Shown piece after piece: positions 1 through 5,153 of a stretch of 5,153 nt of DNA. Both the position numbers and the translations under genes were made by a program. Positions within the stretch are counted from its first letter, which is position 1. Each line of letters starts with the position of its first letter. The DNA comes from Thermoanaerobacterales bacterium. GTDB lineage: Bacteria > Bacillota > Thermosediminibacteria > Thermosediminibacterales > Tepidanaerobacteraceae. The notes beneath the pieces were generated by a model. That model did not search any database and had not been told where the DNA came from. It worked only from the letters and a program-made list of their open reading frames with translations. The stretch spans positions 1-5,153 of the forward strand of contig DUTQ01000228.1 in the NCBI GenBank assembly GCA_012841995.1. The letters are read 5' to 3'.

Positions 1-42
1 GTAATCCGGATGCCCCGGTCCAATGCCAACTACACTTATCAA
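1..42 (-). CDS. cbiE: Cobalt-precorrin-7 (C5)-methyltransferase CbiE, N-terminal fragment
   Basis: Only the first 14 codons are in the window; the gene runs off the low-coordinate edge. The peptide, read from a TTG start, is MISVVGIGPGHPDY. It carries the VVGIGPG glycine loop that opens the tetrapyrrole (corrin/porphyrin) methylase fold and forms part of the S-adenosylmethionine site. Its place directly after cbiD, overlapping the cbiD stop by four bases (TTGA), points to CbiE rather than another methylase such as CbiL, CbiF or CbiH. In the anaerobic pathway CbiE methylates C5 of cobalt-precorrin-7 in the cytoplasm, usually working with the C15-methyltransferase/decarboxylase CbiT, which may be fused or follow downstream. 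The TTG start is supported by an AGGGGGA ribosome binding site eight to nine bases upstream. With so little sequence, assignment to CbiE rests mostly on gene order. Confidence 0.8.
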   Translation of the reverse strand, partial: MISVVGIGPGHPDY

Positions 43-1151
43 TTGTGATTCCCCCTTTTTTGATCGGCATCAGCCAAAAATCCGCGCTTGAGGGAATAAA
101 GTCTTACACCAATGTCCATCTTTTCCTCGGTGTACCAGATACAGCGATCCACTATCCTTTGAGCAATAAATTGGCCAAAATCGCTGATATCTATACCGGA
201 TTTTTCTATAGTATTTAAAGCTTCCTCTGTTGTGTTACAATTTAATATTTCTGCTACCACATCTCTTTTAGCGCCAAAGTATGCAGCATAAGCTGTCATG
301 ATTTCACTTCGGGCATCAGCTACCCGTCCGGTTGTGTCGAATATTCCAGCCGACACTTTTATGAGCTTTCCTATGTCACCGATAAGCAATACCCACTTGA
401 AGCCGTATTCGGCCGCTTTTTCCAGAGTAAATCCAATATAGTTGCCATATGATATGATAATATCTTGCCTTTGCCCTTCCTTTAGTGCATAACTTTTCCC
501 ATAATTTCCGGGCACAAGCACCACTTTCTTGCTACCTTGAGCTGCCAGAATAGATAGTTGAGCGGCAAGTGTGTCCTTTAAGGCTTGTGTAGACATGGGC
601 TCTACAATGCCAGTGGTACCAATAATAGACAGCCCGCCTTCTATCCCCAGCCTGGGATTAAATGTCCTCTTGGCCACTTGCTGGCCACCAGGAATGCTTA
701 TAGTGATCTTTACACCTGTATCTTCAGGCAGTACCTCATAAACCTCTTTTTTAATCATGGCCCTTGGCACCGGGTTTATAGCAGGTTCTCCGGGTTTTAT
801 CTGAAGGCCGGGCTTTGTGACAATTCCTACTCCCTCGCCTGCTGTTATGATGATGTCCTTACGTAAAATAAGCTCTACCTTGGAATAAACCACAAGGCCA
901 TCTGTCACATCCGGATCATCACCACCATCCTTTTTAATACCACAACAAGCCCACCCCTGACCTTTTTCAAGGTGCGCTATTGGCAGTTTAAGAGCCCACC
1001 CCTTAGGGGTTTCTATCTCCACTTCTTCTAGTGAAGTATCACAAAAAAGAGCCATGGCTGCAGCTTTCGATGCTGCTGCTGCACAACTTCCGGTTGTATA
1101 GCCACATCTGAGCCTTTTGCCGTGTTTTACCACATATCTATTCATTCCCAT
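39..1151 (-). CDS. cbiD: Cobalt-precorrin-5B (C1)-methyltransferase CbiD
   Basis: This 370-residue cytoplasmic protein matches CbiD, which transfers a methyl group from S-adenosylmethionine to C1 of the corrin ring during ring contraction in the anaerobic cobalamin pathway. Family hallmarks are GYTTGSCAAAA (17-27), GGDDPDVTDG (76-85), GEGVGIVTKPGL (105-116), GEPAINPVPR (121-130), NPRLGIEGG (165-173), IGTTGIVEPMS (177-187) and VPGNYG (213-218). The length is normal. The start is the ATG at 1151, with GAGGG eight bases upstream; a second in-frame ATG at 1145 is also possible and would shorten the protein by two residues. The gene overlaps the end of cbiC by 14 bases and its TGA stop overlaps the TTG start of cbiE, so translation is probably coupled through cbiC-cbiD-cbiE. 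Oddity: near residues 258-275 the protein reads GDIGK and DTTG, where I recall GHIGK and NTHS in most relatives. Confidence 0.95.
   Translation of the reverse strand: MGMNRYVVKHGKRLRCGYTTGSCAAAASKAAAMALFCDTSLEEVEIETPKGWALKLPIAHLEKGQGWACCGIKKDGGDDPDVTDGLVVYSKVELILRKDIIITAGEGVGIVTKPGLQIKPGEPAINPVPRAMIKKEVYEVLPEDTGVKITISIPGGQQVAKRTFNPRLGIEGGLSIIGTTGIVEPMSTQALKDTLAAQLSILAAQGSKKVVLVPGNYGKSYALKEGQRQDIIISYGNYIGFTLEKAAEYGFKWVLLIGDIGKLIKVSAGIFDTTGRVADARSEIMTAYAAYFGAKRDVVAEILNCNTTEEALNTIEKSGIDISDFGQFIAQRIVDRCIWYTEEKMDIGVRLYSLKRGFLADADQKRGNHN
50..56 (-). promoter_or_regulatory. Ribosome binding site for cbiE
   Basis: AGGGGGA on the minus strand lies seven bases before the TTG codon at 42-40. No ATG in the same frame is visible nearby, and the conserved VVGIGPG loop begins at residue 4, so this site decides the TTG start. 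It sits inside the last codons of cbiD, fitting translational coupling of the two methyltransferases. Confidence 0.65.
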
Positions 1152-1791
1152 GGGGCCTTCCCTCTATGGCCATATACATCAGAGCATTCACAATAGCTGC
1201 AGCCACTGTGCTGCCTCCCTTTTGACCACGTGTGGTTATATGTGGAATCGAAAGCTTCATTAGGGCCTCTTTGGATTCTTTTGCCCCAACAAAGCCGACG
1301 GGAACGCCAATGATTAAATCCGGATTGGCCTTTCCCTGATTTATTAACTCAATTAGTTTAAAAAGTGCAGTAGGGGCATTGCCAAAGACAAAGACTCTTG
1401 TTTTTTCGTCATCAGCTGCCGTCATTATTGAAGCCATGGACCGGGTTATGCCCATTTCTTTTGCCATCACTGCTACTTGAGGATGGTCTATAAAGCACTT
1501 AATCTCACATCCAAGACTTTTAAGGGCTTTCTTGTTGATCCCAGCTTCTGCCATACGGGTGTCAGTATAAATCCTGCATCCTCCTTGAAGCGCCACAACC
1601 CCAGCATCCACTGCTTTTGGGGAAAACTTGAGTAAATCCGCAAACTCGAAATCTGCCGTGGTATGGATTACCCGTCTAATAACCGCCCATTCACACATTT
1701 CAAAATTCAATTTGTCAACATGCCCTTCAATTATCTCAAAACTCCTTTTTTCAATTGCCCTCGGGTCTTTGATATACTCTAAATCTTGCAT
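1138..1791 (-). CDS. cbiC: Cobalt-precorrin-8 methylmutase CbiC
   Basis: This 217-residue protein is CbiC, the cytoplasmic isomerase that moves the methyl group from C11 to C12 of cobalt-precorrin-8 to give cobyrinate. The family signature is complete: RRVIHTTADFEFADLL (39-54), with His43 at the position of the catalytic histidine known in the aerobic counterpart CobH, then a TDTRM segment, GITRSMA, VFGNAPTALF, IGVPVGFVGAKESK and a C-terminal GGSTVAAAIVNAL helix. The ATG at 1791 is the first possible ATG, because an in-frame TGA stands two codons upstream. Its ribosome binding site is modest (AAAGGCGG about ten bases away, or GGTGA very close). It lies 31 bases after cbiA and overlaps cbiD by 14 bases. 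Nothing appears missing or truncated, and its product is the substrate of the neighbouring CbiA. Confidence 0.96.
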   Translation of the reverse strand: MQDLEYIKDPRAIEKRSFEIIEGHVDKLNFEMCEWAVIRRVIHTTADFEFADLLKFSPKAVDAGVVALQGGCRIYTDTRMAEAGINKKALKSLGCEIKCFIDHPQVAVMAKEMGITRSMASIMTAADDEKTRVFVFGNAPTALFKLIELINQGKANPDLIIGVPVGFVGAKESKEALMKLSIPHITTRGQKGGSTVAAAIVNALMYMAIEGRPHGNE

Positions 1792-1822
1792 AAATCACCA
1801 GCCGCCTTTTTTAAATAAAATT

Positions 1823-3250
1823 TTACCGTAAGCCACATTTGTTTAGAAAGTTATCAATAAGCTCTGGATATGCATAAAAATCTATGTGCATGTAAGAGGC
1901 GAGGCAGTTTTTATAAATATAGCCACACCGCCATTCTCGATTTTGACCGAACTTTTTAACAACATAGCTTGTGTCATCATGTGAGCCTTTTATCTTCGAA
2001 TAGTGAAATTCATGACCCATAATAAGGCTACCTCTAGGTGCCATTACATTGTCCTTTGTAACCTCGCAAGATACATAGCCGAAATTCTGAAGCCTGTCTG
2101 TCATAACCGCCTCACCATCGAAAATACCAACCATTAAAAAGGTCTTACCTTCTTTGCTGCAAATAGACTTCATGAGATACATAAGCCCTCCGCCTTCGGC
2201 ATATGTAGGAAGCCCTGCATCTATGGCATTAAATATGGAATCTCGCATCGATGTATTTTGACTTATTGCCATGGCAAACTTTTCAGGAAATCCTCCCCCT
2301 AAGTAGAGACCTGACACCCCATCAGGGAGTTTAGAATCTCTTATTGGACTAAAGGGCACCATAAGTGCTCCTTTTTCTTCAAATGCTTCCAAACTGGCAT
2401 GGTAGTAAAAGCAGAAGGCTTCATCTACTGCAATGGCTATTTTAATATTTTCGTTTTGCTTATCTGTAATTTCCTCTTGTTCTCGCTTTGAAGTGTTAAT
2501 AATTGTATTAGATCGTTTGGCCTCTTGCATAGTCCTCTTTTGTATATCCTTATCAGTCGGAAAGGTTTGAGCATTCTTTGATATCTCAAGTATGCCGTCT
2601 AAATCTATATATTTTTCGACCAAATCATTGAGCCTTTCAAGATGCTGCTCAATATCCTTCATTTCTTCCGGCGGCATAAGCCCCAAAGGCCGTTCGGGAA
2701 TTATCAGCTCTCGGTCTTTCGGTAGATACCCTAAAACCGAAACGCCAGTGTCCCTTTCAATACACTCTTTCAAAAGAGCGAAGTGTTCCTCTCCTCCCAC
2801 CCGATTGAGCAAGACCCCAGCCAAATTCAGTTTCGGATCAAAATCTCTGTATCCCATTACCATAGCCGAGGCACTACTCGCCATACCGCCGACATCTACA
2901 ACTAATATCACAGGGAGCCCCAGCATTTTTGCCACATGTGCACTACTTGCATATCCTGTTGAATCCTTGCCGTCAAAAAGACCCATAACCCCTTCTACTA
3001 TGGCTATATCCCCCTGTTGTGCCTTGTCTTGATACAATTTCTTTAGCCTTTCCTCACCTAGCATGTGCAAATCCAGGTTATAGGAAAAACTGTCACTGAC
3101 AAACCTATGATAAGCCGGGTCAATGTAATCAGGGCCGATTTTAAAGGGAATAACCCTACATCTTTTAGAAAGGGCCCCCATAATTCCCAAGCTTATGGTT
3201 GTCTTTCCGGAGCCACTATGGGTCCCGGCTATCATTACGCCTCTTGCCAT
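1823..3250 (-). CDS. cbiA: Cobyrinate a,c-diamide synthase CbiA, with the glutaminase cysteine replaced by glycine
   Basis: This 475-residue enzyme would amidate the a and c carboxylates of cobyrinate using ATP and, normally, glutamine. The N-terminal synthetase domain (about 4-190) has the P-loop GTHSGSGKTT (9-18), KIGPDYIDP (37-45) and EGVMGLFDG (86-94). Asp41, Asp44, Glu86 and Asp93 line up with Salmonella CbiA residues Asp45, Asp48, Glu90 and Asp97 by a constant offset of four. A polar linker (about 225-269) leads to the amidotransferase domain (about 270-460): DEAFCFYY (276-283), GLYLGGGFPE (314-323), GHEFHYS (412-418) and the SYMH segment with the likely catalytic His455. The nucleophile motif, AECGG in relatives, reads AEGGG here (Gly353, GGC). 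If real, the enzyme may depend on free ammonia or be impaired. The start is fixed by an in-frame TAG 24 bases upstream, with AAAGGA ten bases before the ATG. It lies 50 bases after cbiO and 31 before cbiC. CobB is the aerobic equivalent, but the Cbi neighbours favour CbiA. Confidence 0.93.
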   Translation of the reverse strand: MARGVMIAGTHSGSGKTTISLGIMGALSKRCRVIPFKIGPDYIDPAYHRFVSDSFSYNLDLHMLGEERLKKLYQDKAQQGDIAIVEGVMGLFDGKDSTGYASSAHVAKMLGLPVILVVDVGGMASSASAMVMGYRDFDPKLNLAGVLLNRVGGEEHFALLKECIERDTGVSVLGYLPKDRELIIPERPLGLMPPEEMKDIEQHLERLNDLVEKYIDLDGILEISKNAQTFPTDKDIQKRTMQEAKRSNTIINTSKREQEEITDKQNENIKIAIAVDEAFCFYYHASLEAFEEKGALMVPFSPIRDSKLPDGVSGLYLGGGFPEKFAMAISQNTSMRDSIFNAIDAGLPTYAEGGGLMYLMKSICSKEGKTFLMVGIFDGEAVMTDRLQNFGYVSCEVTKDNVMAPRGSLIMGHEFHYSKIKGSHDDTSYVVKKFGQNREWRCGYIYKNCLASYMHIDFYAYPELIDNFLNKCGLR

Positions 3251-3300
3251 AATAAATCCATCCTTTAATTTCTACTCATTATGGAACTTCACAACCACTG
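3251..3300 (-). other. cbiO-cbiA intergenic spacer
   Basis: This 50-base gap is the longest non-coding stretch in the window. Its cbiA-proximal end holds the AAAGGA ribosome binding site (3261-3266) and the in-frame TAG (3272-3274) that limits the cbiA start. I see no stem-loop with a T-run and no well-spaced -35/-10 pair, so transcription most likely continues from the transporter genes into the biosynthetic genes. Confidence 0.6.
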
Positions 3301-4122
3301 CTACAGTATCCCCTTCAGTTCTTCTACGGTTTTAGGGTATTTTTTGCCAACAATGCCTTTTTGCTGCAGAACTTCAGATATTTCCAGCAATAAGGGCTTT
3401 TTAAGATCGGCTTGCTTAAGGATTTCATCATCCATGAAAACTTTTTCCGCAGATCCAGCCTCCAAGAGCTTACCGTCTTTTATAATCAATACATAATCTG
3501 CCCAAGAATAAGCAAGGTCGGGATCGTGTGTTGATACGATTACCTGTTTTCCACTTTGGTGTAGCTCATCTAATGTCCCCAATAAAATGTGTGAATGCTT
3601 AGGATCGAGGTAGGCAGTAGGTTCATCAAATATTATAACTTCAGGTTCCATAGCTAATACACCTGCTATACAAACCCGTTTTTTCTGACCATAGCTTAAA
3701 AGATGTGTTGGCTTTTGCGCCAAGTCGCAAACTCCCGCATCTGCCATGGCCTTATTCACCCTGTTTTTTACTTCATCTGCCTCTAATTTTAAATTCATAG
3801 GGCCAAAGGATACCTCCTGAAATACCGTTCCTGCAAAGATCTGAGTATCTGGATCCTGGAAGACTATGCCTACCTTTTTTCTAAGTTGTGTAAGGTATCG
3901 TCGATTATACTCTACCTGCTTGCCATCAAAAAATACCCGGCCTTTCTTTGGCTTTAATATTCCATTAAAATGAAGAAACAAAGTAGACTTGCCTGCACCG
4001 TTGGGGCCCATTACAACTATTTTCTTACCTTTTTGAATACCTAGGCTTATTCCCTGTAGTGCCCGTGTTTTATCGGGATATTCATATTCTACATCTTCCG
4101 TTTCGAGAATATATTGGCTCAT
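3301..4122 (-). CDS. cbiO: Cobalt ECF transporter ATP-binding protein CbiO
   Basis: This 273-residue cytoplasmic ATPase powers cobalt import by the CbiMNQO transporter. It has a full ABC set: Walker A GPNGAGKST (39-47), Q-loop VFQDPDTQIF (87-96, Gln89), signature LSYGQKKR (142-149), Walker B VIIFDEP (162-168, catalytic Glu167), D-loop YLDP (171-174) and switch His199 in STHD. The Q-loop sequence DPDTQ and LSYGQ in place of LSGGQ fit the ECF/CbiO subgroup and are not a defect. The C-terminal tail (about 235-273) is the usual CbiO extension. The ATG overlaps the cbiQ stop as ATGA, and a strong GGAGGT lies eight bases upstream inside cbiQ. As the only ATPase gene in the cluster it probably works as a homodimer coupled to CbiQ. 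A generic EcfA is the alternative, but adjacency to cbiN and cbiQ makes cobalt specific use more likely. Confidence 0.95.
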   Translation of the reverse strand: MSQYILETEDVEYEYPDKTRALQGISLGIQKGKKIVVMGPNGAGKSTLFLHFNGILKPKKGRVFFDGKQVEYNRRYLTQLRKKVGIVFQDPDTQIFAGTVFQEVSFGPMNLKLEADEVKNRVNKAMADAGVCDLAQKPTHLLSYGQKKRVCIAGVLAMEPEVIIFDEPTAYLDPKHSHILLGTLDELHQSGKQVIVSTHDPDLAYSWADYVLIIKDGKLLEAGSAEKVFMDDEILKQADLKKPLLLEISEVLQQKGIVGKKYPKTVEELKGIL

Positions 4123-4895
4123 TTTATGGTACCTCCGGTTTTTAAGGCAATTATCAGTAGGACTGTATCAATAGCTGCAATCAAGATTATGTTTTTAATC
4201 GAGGTATTATAGCTTGGTTCTAATACTTTTAGCTCACCCTCATATCCTCGGGAGACTAGAGCTGTGTAAAGTCTTTGGGCATCAGAACAGGATTTAATGA
4301 TAAGATATGAAACAAGCCTGCCGAGAGAATTTATACCAGAACTAAAAGTGGCATACCCTAATCGAGCATTTTGAGCCACATATATGCTTTCAGCAGTATC
4401 CATCATCACAAACAATTGGCGATACACGAGAAACATCAAGTCTATTAATATATCCGGTAATTTTAGTTTCTTCATTACAGCAATGATGTCCAGTATTGGT
4501 GTTGTAAGAGATATAAAATAGAGACAGGATACCAGCGCCATGGAACGCATAAAAAGTAAGCCGGATTTTATTAAGCTATTATATGTGATGCCAATCGTTG
4601 ATTTAAAAAATATAAAATAAATTAGGGTGCTGTCGGGATTAACGCCTGTATTTATCAATATAGGCAAAAGGCTTGCCACAAGAAAAAAGACCGGGAGGAG
4701 CATTAGACGCAGATAAGTTTTTACAGGTACTTTCCCTATTAATATTACAGCAGCTGCTATTATCAAAATAATCAGGCCACATGAATATATGCTTGGGAAA
4801 AAACCGATAACCATGGTGATAAGTGAAAAGGCCATTTTTTCACCAGGATGAATATTCCTCAATCTATTGCTATAGGCAAAACCATCAAGCAGCAT
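4119..4895 (-). CDS. cbiQ: Cobalt ECF transporter transmembrane subunit CbiQ
   Basis: This 258-residue integral membrane protein is the T component that links the ATPase CbiO to the substrate-capturing CbiM/CbiN. The N-terminal DGFAYSNRLRNIHPGEK region (4-20) is typical of CbiQ. Hydrophobic segments lie at about 22-54, 62-82, 91-104, 112-140, 146-165 and 234-251. The cytoplasmic coupling region between the last two holds the two arginine-glycine motifs of EcfT proteins, seen as ARLG (177-180) and SRG (215-217), which contact the ATPase. The ATG at 4895 lies inside cbiN (11-base overlap), and no good Shine-Dalgarno sequence precedes it (the upstream stretch is A-rich), so translation is probably coupled to cbiN termination. 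It ends in an ATGA overlap with cbiO. Length and content are normal for the family. Confidence 0.94.
   Translation of the reverse strand: MLLDGFAYSNRLRNIHPGEKMAFSLITMVIGFFPSIYSCGLIILIIAAAVILIGKVPVKTYLRLMLLPVFFLVASLLPILINTGVNPDSTLIYFIFFKSTIGITYNSLIKSGLLFMRSMALVSCLYFISLTTPILDIIAVMKKLKLPDILIDLMFLVYRQLFVMMDTAESIYVAQNARLGYATFSSGINSLGRLVSYLIIKSCSDAQRLYTALVSRGYEGELKVLEPSYNTSIKNIILIAAIDTVLLIIALKTGGTIK
4131..4136 (-). promoter_or_regulatory. Ribosome binding site for cbiO
   Basis: GGAGGT on the minus strand, eight bases before the cbiO ATG, is the strongest Shine-Dalgarno sequence in the window. It lies within the last codons of cbiQ, so CbiO can be translated by fresh initiation as well as by coupling through the ATGA overlap. 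Confidence 0.75.
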
Positions 4896-5153
4896 TTTTT
4901 TGTGCTAAACGACCAAAAAAGTAACCTATAAAACCTGCCCCTATTGCTGCCTGTAATGCAAATAGCAGGCTTTCTATTTCACCACTGGGTGGTTCCCAGA
5001 AATTTGAAAACCACGGCTCGTAATCAGCAGCGATTTCAGTGATAATATCTTCAGCCTCACCGTCAGCCCCTTCAAATTCCGCATCCTTTATGAACATCAT
5101 TGGCAGTATTGCAATGAGAACCACTAATATGAAGGGCAAAAATCTTTTTATAA
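4885..5153 (-). CDS. cbiN: Cobalt transport protein CbiN, 5' end cut by window edge
   Basis: This is the small accessory membrane subunit of the cobalt transporter. Two hydrophobic segments flank an outside loop: an N-terminal helix (PFILVVLIAILPMMFI) and a C-terminal one (about the last 25 residues, LLFALQAAIGAGFIGYFFG). The loop holds the family hallmarks EGADGEAEDII and PWF..FWEPPSGEIES. In studied systems this loop reaches into CbiM and helps load the metal. The reading frame stays open to the window edge: a TTG at 5139 could be called a start, but the upstream codons (Ile-Lys-Arg-Phe) give the positively charged lead expected before the first helix, and no ribosome binding site is visible before that TTG. 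The true start is therefore probably beyond 5153. It overlaps cbiQ by 11 bases, and cbiM is expected immediately upstream. Confidence 0.93.
   Translation of the reverse strand, partial: IKRFLPFILVVLIAILPMMFIKDAEFEGADGEAEDIITEIAADYEPWFSNFWEPPSGEIESLLFALQAAIGAGFIGYFFGRLAQKNAA

Noticed and set aside
585..866. A 93-codon plus-strand open frame opposite cbiD.
   Set aside because: It is antisense to strongly conserved CbiD motifs and shows no family resemblance. The shorter plus-strand frames at 1628-1831, 3065-3268 and 3281-3496 are rejected for the same reason.
1792..1822. A/T-rich spacer between cbiA and cbiC as a possible terminator.
   Set aside because: There is no inverted repeat ahead of the T-rich stretch, and the spacing is typical of genes within one transcript.
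2592..3032. A 146-codon open frame on the plus strand opposite cbiA.
   Set aside because: It lies wholly antisense to the well-conserved synthetase domain of CbiA, its translation is serine/proline-rich with no recognisable domain, and it has the look of a complementary-strand shadow.
3251..3300. A possible internal promoter ahead of cbiA (TTGTGA and CATAAT on the minus strand).
   Set aside because: The two hexamer-like sequences are only about five bases apart, and no other -10 at the right distance is convincing.
3622..3700. CbiO signature LSYGQ and TAYLDP instead of LSGGQ and TAGLDP, as a possible defective ATPase.
   Set aside because: ECF-type CbiO proteins commonly vary at these positions, and all catalytic residues (Lys45, Gln89, Glu167, His199) are present.
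1..5153. Searched for tRNA/rRNA genes, CRISPR repeats, insertion sequences, a riboswitch or an undescribed system.
   Set aside because: Almost every base is covered by recognised cobalamin or cobalt-transport genes on one strand. The gaps are too short to hold such elements, and no direct or inverted repeat families were seen by eye.

Overview
The window is a single co-directional run of genes on the minus strand. It encodes cobalt uptake and the anaerobic (early cobalt insertion) branch of cobalamin biosynthesis. Read in the direction of transcription (high to low coordinates) the order is cbiN (cut at its 5' end by the window edge), cbiQ, cbiO, cbiA, cbiC, cbiD and the first 14 codons of cbiE. 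All identifications rest on protein motifs recognised by eye.

Cobalt transport (about 3301-5153): CbiN, CbiQ and CbiO are the small accessory membrane subunit, the transmembrane coupling (T) subunit and the ATPase of a group I ECF-type cobalt transporter. The substrate-binding subunit CbiM normally precedes cbiN and should lie just beyond position 5153. cbiN/cbiQ overlap by 11 bases and cbiQ/cbiO by 4.

Corrin biosynthesis (1-3250): CbiA amidates the a and c side chains of cobyrinate. CbiC is the cobalt-precorrin-8 methylmutase, CbiD the cobalt-precorrin-5B C1-methyltransferase, and CbiE the start of the cobalt-precorrin-7 methyltransferase. cbiC/cbiD overlap by 14 bases and cbiD/cbiE by 4. 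The only gaps are 50 bases (cbiO-cbiA) and 31 bases (cbiA-cbiC), and neither shows a convincing promoter or terminator. The whole window is therefore probably one transcript. Its control, usually a B12 riboswitch ahead of cbiM, would lie outside the window. Imported cobalt would feed directly into the corrin pathway encoded downstream.

The moderate GC content, cobalt-early pathway, Shine-Dalgarno use and protein style suggest an anaerobic Firmicute of the class Clostridia. This is an inference and no species can be named.

The region is a conventional cobalamin locus, not a new system. The main oddity is in CbiA: the nucleophilic cysteine of the glutamine amidotransferase domain reads as glycine (residue 353, GGC where TGC is expected), while the rest of the enzyme looks intact. 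CbiD also departs from the family pattern, as I remember it, at two usually conserved histidine positions.
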